Positions 8,039 to 15,407 of a stretch of 32,932 nucleotides of DNA are shown in pieces. The DNA is taken from NCBI GenBank assembly GCA_900547195.1, contig URFQ01000020.1, positions 1 through 32,932 on the forward strand, in the 5' to 3' direction. Below the pieces are notes generated by a model. It worked only from the letters and a program-made list of their open reading frames with translations. It was not told the DNA's origin and did no database searches. Position numbers and translations under genes: made by a program. This DNA comes from an uncultured Butyricicoccus sp. (lineage in GTDB: Bacteria > Bacillota > Clostridia > Oscillospirales > Butyricicoccaceae). Each line of letters begins with the position of its first letter. Within the stretch, counting starts at the first letter, position 1.

Positions 8039-9037
8039 TTATTTCAGCATGGTTTCGTGCAGGAATGCTGCGGATTTCCGAATTGCGACCAGGTTGTCCG
8101 GCATCAGCGGATCCTCGACCTCAATGCAGACCGGGCCGTGGTAATCGCCCTCGGCAAGAGTCGCGAAGAAGGTCTTCCACCACAGCGCATCATGGCCATA
8201 GCCGACCGCGACATAGTTCCACGAACGGCTGACCGCCGGGCCGTTGTAGATGCCCTGCTCGTAGCAGTCCAGGCCCTTGATGTGCGGGTTGATGCGGGAA
8301 TCCTTGCCGTGCACATGGTAAACCGCCTTTTCCTCGCACAGCTTGCGAGCCATCATGATTGGGTCGCCGCCCATGAAGAACACATGACTCGGGTCAAGGT
8401 TCAGGCCGATGATGTCGCCTACCGCCTCGCGCAGCTTGAGTACGGTCGGCACGTTGTACACCAGGTTCATCGGATGGTTTTCCAACGCGATTGTTTCCAC
8501 GCCGCAGGACTTTGCCAGGCTGGCTGCCTTGCTCCAAAAATCAATTGCAACACCCCACTGGTATTTCAGCACGTCCATCATTTCGGGCGGGAAAGTGTGG
8601 GTAACCCAGTTGAGGGTCTCGTCGTTCGGGCTGCCTGCCGGCAGGCCGGACTGCGCGACCACATGCTTGACGCCCAGCAGCTCGGCCAGACGGAAGGTGT
8701 TCATGACGTCCGGCGCGTGGCTGGCCCAACGCTCGCCGGGGCCGATAGCGTTGGCCGAGCAGTTGAGTGCATACAGCTCCAGGCCGCGGCTCTCGATAGC
8801 GTGCAGGAACTCCTTGCGTGCTTCGGCGCTGTGCAGCAGCTTTTCCATGTCCAGATGGGGCGCGCAGGAATAGCCGCCCGTGGCAATTTCAAGGACCTGG
8901 ATGCCCATTTTTACCGCTTCGTCCAGCACCTGTTCGAACGGCATATCCGGCAGGCCGTCCGTAAACAGGCCCAGCTTCATCGGGTTCGGGTTGAACGACG
9001 CCACCGGCATATCAAAATCTTTCGGGTCTATTCTCAT
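8039..9037 (-). CDS. Sugar phosphate isomerase/epimerase-like TIM-barrel protein (second paralog)
   Basis: A 332-residue xylose-isomerase-like TIM barrel. Metal-binding signatures seen in order are Ile-Ala-Leu-Glu-Asn-His-Pro (about 173-179), Asn-Leu-Asp-Pro-Ser-His (about 204-209), Tyr-His-Val-His-Gly-Lys-Asp (about 232-238) and Val-Cys-Ile-Glu-Val-Glu-Asp near the C-terminus. This is the usual Glu, Asp, His, Glu set. AAAGGAGG precedes the ATG at 9037. It lies between the Gfo/Idh/MocA oxidoreductase (25-base gap) and the other TIM barrel (13-base gap). It resembles proteins usually found beside such oxidoreductases in inositol and keto-sugar pathways. The exact reaction is not assignable. 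Confidence 0.9.
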   Translation of the reverse strand: MRIDPKDFDMPVASFNPNPMKLGLFTDGLPDMPFEQVLDEAVKMGIQVLEIATGGYSCAPHLDMEKLLHSAEARKEFLHAIESRGLELYALNCSANAIGPGERWASHAPDVMNTFRLAELLGVKHVVAQSGLPAGSPNDETLNWVTHTFPPEMMDVLKYQWGVAIDFWSKAASLAKSCGVETIALENHPMNLVYNVPTVLKLREAVGDIIGLNLDPSHVFFMGGDPIMMARKLCEEKAVYHVHGKDSRINPHIKGLDCYEQGIYNGPAVSRSWNYVAVGYGHDALWWKTFFATLAEGDYHGPVCIEVEDPLMPDNLVAIRKSAAFLHETMLK

Positions 9038-9062
9038 GATGATCCTCCTTTTCCAGTTCCGA

Positions 9063-10220
9063 TTAATACTCTACCCAAGCCGCGTCCTTGTCCGCAGACT
9101 CGACGCACTTTTCGACCCACTTGACGCCCAGCACGCCCGCGTGAACGTCCGGGTACCAGAAGTCGATGGCTTCGCCCTTTTCGGTCTTTTCGATCGCCTT
9201 GGCAAAGCGCGTGTACAGGTTGCTCCACGATTCAAACAGGCCCTCCGGATGGCCGCCGCCGATGCGGTCGTCGGCCAGCGCGCCCTCGTACAGGTAGCCG
9301 TTGCCGCGGCTCAGCATGCGCGGCGCTTCGCCTTGGATCTCATAGGAGAGGTAGTTCGGCTTTTCCGCGTCCCAAGCTACCGAAGCCTTTTCGCCCACAA
9401 TGCGGATGCGGAAACCGAACTGCTCGCCGGCGTTGACGCCGCTCGACCAGATATAGCCAACCGCGCCGTTGTCATATTCCATGATGGACATGGCGTTGTC
9501 CTCGAGCGTTCTGCCTTTCACGAAGGACTGCTTGGTGCACATGAGCCGCTTGATGTGCAGCTCCGGGCAAATCGCTTCGGCCAAGTAGAGCATATGCGTC
9601 CCGACGTCGCCCATCGAGAAGGCCGGGCCGGCCTTCTTCGGGTCGACGCGCCAGGCCTGGGACTCTGCTTTCTTCTCGACCGCTACGTTGTTGCCGCCGT
9701 GCGCAAACTGCATGTTAACAATGCGGATTTTACCCAAATCGCCGTTTGCGACCATCTCGCGGGCCTGCTCGATCATCTGGTGGCCGGAGTAGCCGTAGGA
9801 TACGAACATGACCTTGCCGGTCTTCTTGACCAGCGCTTCCAGCTCTTCGGCCTCGGCCGTGGTGAAGCACAGCGGCTTTTCGCAGTAGACGTGCAGCCCG
9901 GCTTCCAGGGCCGCCCTGGCGATTTCAAAATGAGTGAAATTCGGGGTTGCGATGGAAACCGCCTGGATACCGTCCGGGCGCTTGGCTTCTTCCGCAAACA
10001 GGGTTTTGTAGTCCGGATAGCAGCGCTCGGGCGCAACGTGCAGGTTTTCGCCGAATTGCTTGCCGCGCACCGGGTCTACGTCAAACGCGCCCGCAACCAG
10101 CTCAAAGTTGAAATCGCGCAGCGCCGCCGAACGGTGGATGTAACCGATCTGGCTGCCTTTGCCGCCGCCGACCATGTCCCAGCGAATCGGCTTTTCAACG
10201 TTCTTTTCACCGTAAATCAT
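9063..10220 (-). CDS. Gfo/Idh/MocA-family NAD(P)-dependent oxidoreductase
   Basis: A 385-residue oxidoreductase. The N-terminal Rossmann domain opens with Val-Gly-Gly-Gly-Lys-Gly-Ser-Gln-Ile-Gly (about 17-26), and the family hallmark Cys-Glu-Lys-Pro-Leu occurs near residue 115. The C-terminal alpha/beta domain carries the conserved Gly-Asp-Val-Gly-Thr-His (about 205-210), whose Asp and His are the usual catalytic or substrate-binding residues. AAGGAG precedes the start. It is second in the operon after the GPH symporter. Family members oxidise inositol, glucose or glycosides, often at C3. Together with two isomerase-like proteins this suggests an oxidation-isomerisation route for an imported sugar or cyclitol. 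Confidence 0.93.
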   Translation of the reverse strand: MIYGEKNVEKPIRWDMVGGGKGSQIGYIHRSAALRDFNFELVAGAFDVDPVRGKQFGENLHVAPERCYPDYKTLFAEEAKRPDGIQAVSIATPNFTHFEIARAALEAGLHVYCEKPLCFTTAEAEELEALVKKTGKVMFVSYGYSGHQMIEQAREMVANGDLGKIRIVNMQFAHGGNNVAVEKKAESQAWRVDPKKAGPAFSMGDVGTHMLYLAEAICPELHIKRLMCTKQSFVKGRTLEDNAMSIMEYDNGAVGYIWSSGVNAGEQFGFRIRIVGEKASVAWDAEKPNYLSYEIQGEAPRMLSRGNGYLYEGALADDRIGGGHPEGLFESWSNLYTRFAKAIEKTEKGEAIDFWYPDVHAGVLGVKWVEKCVESADKDAAWVEY

Positions 10221-10286
10221 AGTAAATTCTCCTTTTTTAATTGAAATGGGTGATATAGTTTTTAATGGATCTGCAAATTTGATTGC

Positions 10287-11672
10287 TTACAGCTCTCCGC
10301 GCGACTCACGGTCGGCGAGCTCCTTCATGATGGCCGGGTATTGCTTTTCCAGACGATGGAACAGCAGGATGATGGCGGTTACGCCCCAGACCACGATCGG
10401 GCCCCAGACAAACAGCGCGCTGATGGTGTCCAAGGCGACCGCGCTCTGGGTCGTCAGCGTGCCGTCGTAGCCTGCAAAGGAGAGGATCCAGCCGAAGATG
10501 GCGCTCATCAGGCCGCCGCCCAGCTTGGAGCCGACCGAAGCGGCGCTGTAAATCAGGCCTTCCAGGCGCAGATGGGTTTTATACTGGCCGTACTCAACCG
10601 AGTCTGCGATGAACGAGAATACCACACCCATCAGCGGCGCCTGGCCGAGGCCGCGGCAGATGGCTGAAACCATCGCAAAGGTGAAGTTGCCATCGTCCAG
10701 AATCAGGCCGAACTGGCCGACGATGCACAGGATTGCGCCGCCCAGCGCCAAGTTGCGCTTGCTGATTTTTTTCATCAGCAGCGGGATGAAGAAGATAAAC
10801 GCAATGCTCGGAATCTGCTCGGCCAGGTAGAGCGGGCTGGTAAACAGCTCGTTGCCGAGAATCCACTTGCTGTAATAGCTCAGACTGGTGCCCGACAGGG
10901 TCATGTATACCGTCAGCATGGCCCACAGCAGCAGGCCGAGCGCCCAGTATTTGTTCTTGAAAAGCGCCTTTAAGCTGGTGCCGACCGGCACCTTGCTCTC
11001 CACCTTTTCCGAGGCAATTTGCAGGCGTTCCCTGGTGTTAAAGAAGCAGACGAGCAACAGGATAAGCGCGATCGCGCCGTAGAGCGCCGCGGCCATAATC
11101 CACGCCTTCTGGTCGCCGCCCAGAAGCTTGACGAGCGGAAGGGTGGCCGCGGTCGCCAGGATGCGGCCGAATGGGGAAAGCGCCATGCGGATGGCGTTAA
11201 TCGAGCCGCGCTCGTACTGGTTGCGGGTCATGAGGGCGGCCAGCGAGGAGTACGGCAGATTGAGGGCCGTGTAGCACACGGTCTGGACAAAGTTATAGGT
11301 GATAAAGATGTAAATGGCCTGCACCATGCTGCTTGCGGGCGGCACGGTGAAAAGCAGCACACAGCCAATCGCGTACGGGATGCTCGACCAGAGCACCCAC
11401 GGCCGCGCCTTGCCCCATTTGGAGTGCGTGCGGTCGACCACAAGGCCCATGATGACGTCGGAAACGCCGTCAAAGAAACGTGAAATCAGGATGATGAGAC
11501 CCACGGCGCCAATCGAAACGCCGATGTAGTCGGTGTAGAACAGGCTTAGCAGGCTGGTGGTCAGGCCGACGACGATGTTGCACGCCGTGTCGCCCAGGCC
11601 GTAGGAGACCTTTTCCTTAAAGGAAACCTTGACGTCGCCCGCAATTTGAGATGTGTTGCTTTTTGATGTCAT
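10287..11672 (-). CDS. GPH-family sugar:cation symporter (second paralog)
   Basis: A 461-residue MFS protein of the GPH branch, with Ser-Tyr-Gly-Leu-Gly-Asp-Thr-Ala in helix 1, Phe-Phe-Asp-Gly-Val-Ser-Asp in helix 2 and the following Asp-Arg-Thr-His-Ser-Lys-Trp-Gly-Lys-Ala-Arg-Pro-Trp loop (about 80-92). It has about 12 predicted membrane helices. Start has GAGAGGG upstream. It is the first gene of the operon and presumably imports the substrate for the oxidoreductase and isomerases. The leader contains an inverted repeat and an AraC gene lies upstream on the same strand. Confidence 0.92.
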   Translation of the reverse strand: MTSKSNTSQIAGDVKVSFKEKVSYGLGDTACNIVVGLTTSLLSLFYTDYIGVSIGAVGLIILISRFFDGVSDVIMGLVVDRTHSKWGKARPWVLWSSIPYAIGCVLLFTVPPASSMVQAIYIFITYNFVQTVCYTALNLPYSSLAALMTRNQYERGSINAIRMALSPFGRILATAATLPLVKLLGGDQKAWIMAAALYGAIALILLLVCFFNTRERLQIASEKVESKVPVGTSLKALFKNKYWALGLLLWAMLTVYMTLSGTSLSYYSKWILGNELFTSPLYLAEQIPSIAFIFFIPLLMKKISKRNLALGGAILCIVGQFGLILDDGNFTFAMVSAICRGLGQAPLMGVVFSFIADSVEYGQYKTHLRLEGLIYSAASVGSKLGGGLMSAIFGWILSFAGYDGTLTTQSAVALDTISALFVWGPIVVWGVTAIILLFHRLEKQYPAIMKELADRESRGEL

Positions 11673-11733
11673 GTTCTCTTCCCTCTCTTTTGTTTTGATT
11701 TTTTCTTTTCAGAGGTTTTTCCCTTCTGGTTTG

Positions 11734-11758
11734 CAAAGCACCCGGCCGGTTTGCTTTG
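11734..11758. promoter_or_regulatory. Inverted repeat in the leader of the GPH symporter operon
   Basis: CAAAGCA and TGCTTTG (7 base pairs, perfect) flank an 11-base spacer centred on CCGGCCGG. It lies 62 bases upstream of the symporter start, just downstream of a minus-strand TATACT box (about 11768-11773) that lacks a good -35. It could be an operator or an RNA hairpin. The protein is not known. Confidence 0.4.
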
Positions 11759-11924
11759 ATGGGTTTAGTATACAAACGCCCTATTTATTTTTCGAGAATA
11801 GGACAATGGATATTTAGCACAAAACAACGATTCACATTATTTTTGACTTTTTGTATATTTATCTATCGTAGTTTTTGTATAAAGCGCATAAATTTAAATT
11901 TGTTTCCCCGCTTATTAATAAAGA

Positions 11925-11967
11925 AAACAAAAAGGCGCTCGGACAATTTCATCATCCAAGCGCCTTT
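11925..11967 (-). terminator. Rho-independent terminator of the second AraC gene
   Basis: On the minus strand AAAGGCGCTTGGA pairs with TCCGAGCGCCTTT (13 base pairs, one G-T) across an 11-base loop and is followed by TTGTTTTC. It begins 8 bases past the AraC stop codon and separates the regulator from the symporter operon. Confidence 0.88.
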
Positions 11968-11975
11968 CTTGTGTG

Positions 11976-12908
11976 TCAACGATATTTTTCATTCGGCGAA
12001 TAGCCAATAAACTTTTTAAACAGTCGTGCAAAATAGTTTAAATCATAAATGCCGACCTTTTCTGCCGCTTCCTTTGTGCGCATCCCTAAAAGCCCCATAT
12101 ATTCGCAGGCACGAATCATGCGCAGGCGGTTGATATACTGAATTGGCGACAACCCGGTAAAATCCTTGAACAGCTTCCGCAGATAGTTCGGGCTGAATGC
12201 ATACTGCCTGGCAACCTCTGTAATATTGAAAGGCTCGGTCAAATTTTCTTCCATTTCAGCCAATATCCTGGCAATAATCTTCTGGTTACCGGCCGAGCAG
12301 GCAATGTACTTCCGGTTCTGATAGTTTACCGTTTTCTTGATCTCCAGCAGAATGACCTCCAGGTATTTCTGCTTCAGCAGAGCGCTGTTCGGCGCATCCG
12401 CCTTCTGTTCCTCCACAATGCGCTCGAGCAGGGATACAATAAACGTAAGTTCCGACGGGCTGAGATGCAGCACACCCTGTTTCGTGCTGTTCGCCTCATA
12501 TTTCGGGAGGGCTTCTGCATGCATGTCTTCCCGGCCTGCCATCACCCAATAGGAATCTTTTGTTTCCGGCGTTTGGGTGGCCGGCGGCAAAACTCCCTCC
12601 TCTGCGAGCATACGGACAATACAACTGTCCAGGCATTCGGTCTGGAATTGACAGTTATACAGCGATATTTTTCCGCCGAGCCAATAGCCATGCGCCTCAT
12701 GCCGGGGGATGAAAACCGCGTCCCCTGGTATCAAAAGGGTCTCAACGCCATGGAACATGTGCCTGCATGAGCCATAGTTTACAACCATTAGCTCATAGTA
12801 GTCATGCCGGTGCATATCGACCGACCAGGAATCATGCCAATTCTCAACCGAAATATAAGATTTATCCTGGTAATACATATCCAAATACGGGTATTCTGCT
12901 TTCTTCAT
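11976..12908 (-). CDS. AraC-family transcriptional regulator
   Basis: A 310-residue AraC regulator. The N-terminal cupin-type sensor carries Asp-Met-His-Arg-His-Asp-Tyr-Tyr-Glu (about 31-39). The C-terminal domain (about 210-310) has two helix-turn-helix motifs, including Ile-Thr-Glu-Val-Ala-Arg-Gln-Tyr-Ala-Phe-Ser and the family tail Tyr-Phe-Ala-Arg-Leu-Phe-Lys-Lys-Phe-Ile-Gly-Tyr-Ser-Pro. The start is preceded by AAAGGTG at a slightly long spacing. It is a separate transcript upstream of the GPH/oxidoreductase/isomerase operon and is the likely activator. Its upstream side abuts transposase debris. Confidence 0.92.
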   Translation of the reverse strand: MKKAEYPYLDMYYQDKSYISVENWHDSWSVDMHRHDYYELMVVNYGSCRHMFHGVETLLIPGDAVFIPRHEAHGYWLGGKISLYNCQFQTECLDSCIVRMLAEEGVLPPATQTPETKDSYWVMAGREDMHAEALPKYEANSTKQGVLHLSPSELTFIVSLLERIVEEQKADAPNSALLKQKYLEVILLEIKKTVNYQNRKYIACSAGNQKIIARILAEMEENLTEPFNITEVARQYAFSPNYLRKLFKDFTGLSPIQYINRLRMIRACEYMGLLGMRTKEAAEKVGIYDLNYFARLFKKFIGYSPNEKYR

Positions 12909-12935
12909 TTCCGGTCACACCTTTTCGATTTTCTG

Positions 12936-13112
12936 TCATGTGCACAACCTAAGGCCTGCTGCATCCAGCCGTGCGGTTATGTCATCAAAAATCTGTTCCC
13001 GAATCCAATCTGCCCAGGAAATAATTTCTTCCATGGAATCAAGAAACTCCTCACATTTGGTTTTCCTTTTACAATTGCGATATTCCAGGTCTGTAAATAC
13101 CTGCTGATGCAT
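12936..13112 (-). pseudogene. IS5-family transposase remnant with internal deletion
   Basis: A 58-codon frame beginning Met-His-Gln-Gln-Val-Phe-Thr-Asp-Leu-Glu-Tyr with the basic Lys-Arg-Lys-Thr-Lys tract and Glu-Glu-Phe-Leu-Asp. This is the recognisable N-terminus of IS5-family transposases. After Asp-Trp-Ile (about residue 40) the sequence jumps to a segment, REQIFDDITARLDAAGL, that in full-length relatives lies roughly 100 residues further on. It then stops. So the middle and whole catalytic domain are lost. AGGTGGTG is a plausible ribosome site for the ATG at 13112. Not functional as a transposase. Confidence 0.7.
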
Positions 13113-13179
13113 ATGTGTCACCACCTGTTTATGATGAGACTATTATAACATTTTCGACCCAAAACGGTGATTAAATCAG

Positions 13180-13246
13180 TGTTTCCCTGGATTTGATACG
13201 GCGATTGTTGTAGTAATCCAGATATTCTATGAGTTCCTGTTTGTGC
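13180..13246 (-). pseudogene. IS3-family transposase (OrfB) C-terminal fragment
   Basis: In one minus-strand frame, about 22 codons read KQELIEYLDYYNNRRIK followed by a divergent tail and a TAA. The Tyr-Tyr-Asn-Asn-Arg-Arg-Ile-Lys block is typical of the C-terminus of IS3-family integrase/transposases. There is nothing else of that element nearby. It directly abuts the broken end of xdhC. Confidence 0.6.
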
Positions 13247-13542
13247 TACAGCTTTCTCAACAAATGTTTTCTGTACAATTGATAACTCTCCGTTATTTTT
13301 ATCGTGCAATCCCTATACTGTAAGTATATGCTTTCCTCCAGCCCACACCGCGAGGTACATGCAGGAGTCCGCCAATTTCCCATTAATCAGCACTGTGCAC
13401 GCACCGCACTCTCCAACTTCTCAACCACGCTTCACGCCGGTCAATCCCAGCCGGTCACGCAGGATATCAGGCAGTGCCTCGGGTTCATCCAATGCAATTG
13501 AACCGGTTTTCTATTGACATAAAACCCAACCGTTTTGAGCAT
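13247..13542 (-). pseudogene. xdhC: Xanthine dehydrogenase 2Fe-2S subunit, decayed and truncated
   Basis: ATG at 13542 has a good AAAGGAGGG site, 2 bases after the xdhB stop. Reading shifts frame once near 13495, then gives LRDRLGLTGVKRG, an in-frame TGA at 13421-13423, then EVGECGACTVLINGK and LADSCMYLAVWAGGK. A TAG at 13313-13315 interrupts where relatives have Glu, after which GELSIVQKTFVEKA continues the family sequence. The TGA sits exactly at the first iron-sulfur cysteine; the other cysteines of C-x4-C-x2-C and the later Cys remain. The gene ends at about 13247 where IS3 debris begins, so the second 2Fe-2S domain is lost. One frameshift, two stops and the truncation make it dead. Confidence 0.85.
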
Positions 13543-13544
13543 GC

Positions 13545-13589
13545 TCAGCCCTCCTTTGCCCGTCTGACGGATTCACGTACCGCGCGGCA
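13545..13589 (-). pseudogene. xdhB: Xanthine dehydrogenase FAD subunit, last codons only
   Basis: Thirteen codons, AVRESVRRAKEG and a TGA at 13545-13547, match the usual C-terminal end of XdhB-type FAD subunits and sit immediately before the xdhC start. They are in a different frame from the xdhA fragment to which they are joined near 13584-13589. The rest of xdhB and almost all of xdhA must have been deleted between. Confidence 0.6.
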
Positions 13590-13789
13590 AAACAGGTGTA
13601 AATCGCCACCACGCCCGGCACTGCCCAGGCGGCTTTCAGGTCAAAGCCCGTAACCACGCCGTTTGCAATGGTGGAGCGCACAACTTTGGCGACATAGGCG
13701 TGCTTTGGCTCCAAATCCGCCACATATTTGGCCTCTCCGGTCACCTTCGCATAGGTGTCCACACGAGTTTTACTGTCCCCGATTGCCAT
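13584..13789 (-). pseudogene. xdhA: Xanthine dehydrogenase molybdopterin subunit, N-terminal fragment
   Basis: About 67 codons of the molybdenum-binding subunit: a start with Ser-Lys-Thr-Arg-Val-Asp-Thr-Tyr-Ala-Lys-Val-Thr-Gly-Glu-Ala-Lys-Tyr, then Val-Val-Arg-Ser-Thr-Ile-Ala-Asn-Gly and Val-Pro-Gly-Val-Val near residue 60. Homology stops after Thr-Cys-Phe. The open frame runs on to 13511 only because it reads the xdhB and xdhC region out of frame. The full subunit would be about 750 residues. ATG at 13789 has a GGGGGCG site. The fragment lies 46 bases after guaD, so guaD-xdhA-xdhB-xdhC was probably one operon. Confidence 0.85.
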
Positions 13790-13835
13790 AAAGCATCGCC
13801 CCCTGTCCGCTTTATTTAATTACAATTTGTATTAT

Positions 13836-15107
13836 TTAAAATATTTTTTCCCCATTGACATACTTGTGAATCACCGCACGATCTTCCAGCTGGTAGGCGA
13901 TCCGTTCCAGCCGCTCCTGCGTGCCGAGCACACGCGGGCTGGGCAGGGCGCTGTCGTCCAGCACCAACGCATCGAACGCAAACCCTTCTTCAAATGATCC
14001 AACCTTGCCGAAGAATGCGCCGCCGCCCATGGTCGCCAGCCAAAAAGCTTCCGCAAAGGCCAGAGGCGTGAGGCTGTCATCCAGCAACCGCCAACGCAGT
14101 TTGGACACCGCAATGGCGTCGGTCAGGGCGCGGAACACCGACAAATGGGCGCCGCCCGCAACGTCGGTGCCCAGCCCGACGTGCAGCCCCAGCTCCAGAT
14201 ACCGGCGCACCGGCGCCACGCCCGAGGACAGGTTGGCGTTCGACTGGGGGCAATGCGCGATGAACACACCGTTTTTGCGCATGAGGTTGGTCTCCTCGTC
14301 CGGGCAATGCACGCAGTGCGCCATCACGCACGGCCCGTTTTCTCCAAACAGGCCAAATTTGCTGTACGCTTCGCCGTAAAACCGGGTGTCCGGGCAAAGT
14401 TCCTTCACCCACTCGATTTCTCCCAGATTTTCCGACAGGTGGCTGTGCACGGGCAGGCCGGTTTCCCGCTGAAGCCGCCCCAGACCTTGCATCAGCGCAT
14501 CGGTGCACGACGGCGTAAACCGCGGGGTCAAAATCGGGCGGCAACGCTTTAAATCCGCAACTTCTTCCAACCATTTGCGCGTATCTGCGAGCGAGACAGC
14601 CGCGCTTTCCTCGCGCAGCGTGTCCGGGCTGTTGCGGTCCATATTGACCTTTCCGGCCCGGGTTTGCAGCCCGCTGGCGTCCAGCTTACGCATGAGCAGC
14701 CCGGTTGCTTCCCGGTGCATGGTTGCAAAAATGCAGGCGCGCGTGGTCGCGCCGCGCGTTAAATCGCGCACAAACAGGTCATATGCCCGCCCGGCGTACT
14801 CCAAATCGGCATACCGGCTCTCCTCTGGGAAGGTATAGGTATTCAGCCAATCGAGCAATTCTCTGTCCATTCCGACCGACCGGAAAGCATATTGCGGTGC
14901 GTGCACGTGCAAATCAACCAATCCGGGGACAATCAGCCGGTCGCCACAGTCGGTGGCGGGCAGGCCGGCGTATTTTTCCGGGATTTCGCGAAACACGCCC
15001 GCGCTTTTGCCGTCCAGGCAGACCAGATAGCCGTTTTCCGTGACCGAAAGCCCGGCCTGCGTCCGGCTGTACAGGACATGCCCTTTGAGGATGAAATCTT
15101 GCTTCAT
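13836..15107 (-). CDS. guaD: Guanine deaminase
   Basis: A 423-residue amidohydrolase that hydrolyses guanine to xanthine and ammonia. Metal and substrate motifs in order: His67-x-His69 followed by Ala-Pro-Gln-Tyr, His-Ser-His-Leu-Ser-Glu (about 222-227), Ala-His-Cys-Val-His-Cys-Pro-Asp (about 261-268) and Gly-Thr-Asp-Val-Ala-Gly-Gly (about 310-316). ATG at 15107 is chosen over an upstream in-frame start because TTTGGAGG precedes it and the upstream frame lies in the riboswitch leader. The gene is intact and preceded by a consensus promoter and a guanine-type riboswitch. The xanthine dehydrogenase genes that would use its product are ruined. Confidence 0.93.
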   Translation of the reverse strand: MKQDFILKGHVLYSRTQAGLSVTENGYLVCLDGKSAGVFREIPEKYAGLPATDCGDRLIVPGLVDLHVHAPQYAFRSVGMDRELLDWLNTYTFPEESRYADLEYAGRAYDLFVRDLTRGATTRACIFATMHREATGLLMRKLDASGLQTRAGKVNMDRNSPDTLREESAAVSLADTRKWLEEVADLKRCRPILTPRFTPSCTDALMQGLGRLQRETGLPVHSHLSENLGEIEWVKELCPDTRFYGEAYSKFGLFGENGPCVMAHCVHCPDEETNLMRKNGVFIAHCPQSNANLSSGVAPVRRYLELGLHVGLGTDVAGGAHLSVFRALTDAIAVSKLRWRLLDDSLTPLAFAEAFWLATMGGGAFFGKVGSFEEGFAFDALVLDDSALPSPRVLGTQERLERIAYQLEDRAVIHKYVNGEKIF

Positions 15108-15119
15108 AATCAGGAACCT

Positions 15120-15176
15120 CCAAAAATAAGAAAACCAACCGCAGGAATAGGCGACCACACCCGCACGAAACCTGCG
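15120..15176 (-). promoter_or_regulatory. Expression platform of the guaD riboswitch
   Basis: Directly after the aptamer, CCCGCA pairs with TGCGGG in a tight hairpin (15160-15178 region). Alternatively CCGCAGG pairs with the downstream CCTGCGG (about 15139-15145), which is followed by a T-rich stretch ending in TTTTT. The two pairings exclude each other. The first overlaps the last bases of aptamer stem P1. This fits a switch between two structures before the GGAGG site. The direction (on or off with ligand) cannot be told by eye. Confidence 0.55.
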
Positions 15177-15241
15177 GGCTTATAGTCAACTATTCCGGTA
15201 GTTGGTAGAGACGCTCAACCAATTATGAGCATATATAAGCC
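15177..15241 (-). ncRNA. Purine (guanine-type) riboswitch aptamer
   Basis: Read on the minus strand: stem P1 is GGCTTATA paired with TATAAGCC (8 base pairs). P2 is GCTCA/TGAGC with loop TAATTGG(T). The joining strand ends in the hallmark TCTACC. P3 is CAACTA/TAGTTG around CCGGAA. The 3' junction is GACTAT, with C at the ligand-pairing position, as in guanine rather than adenine aptamers. L2 has GG and L3 has CC for the loop-loop contact. The total of 65 bases fits the class. Loop sequences and the first junction are slightly atypical compared with the B. subtilis xpt aptamer. Confidence 0.85.
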
Positions 15242-15299
15242 GGGAGAACTTTGGTAAAACTGAACGAGCACTTCGCCGTTTTTTCTTTTATTAATAGTT

Positions 15300-15328
15300 A
15301 TTATACACCATTCAAGGACATTTGTCAA
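15300..15328 (-). promoter_or_regulatory. Consensus promoter of guaD
   Basis: On the minus strand TTGACA (15323-15328), a 17-base spacer and TATAAT (15300-15305): a perfect vegetative sigma-factor promoter. The transcript would start near 15293 and include the riboswitch. Confidence 0.88.
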
Positions 15329-15407
15329 TCACCAGAAAACACACTCCCTTTTACCTTTTGTGTTGCTGAAGGCTCATTTTTGAAATACTTCGTCCAAATA
15401 GCCAAGC

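Noticed and set aside
7090..10220. C-glycoside deglycosidase (Dgp-type) system
   Set aside because: The oxidoreductase and TIM barrels are suggestive, but the small beta subunit typical of those enzymes is not present, so the name is not justified.
13421..13423. TGA at an iron-sulfur cysteine position of xdhC as a selenocysteine codon
   Set aside because: The gene also has a frameshift and a TAG and is truncated by transposase debris, and no selenocysteine insertion hairpin was evident after the TGA. Decay explains it better.
13304..13501. 65-codon plus-strand open frame
   Set aside because: It is the antisense of the xdhC pseudogene and has no ribosome site.
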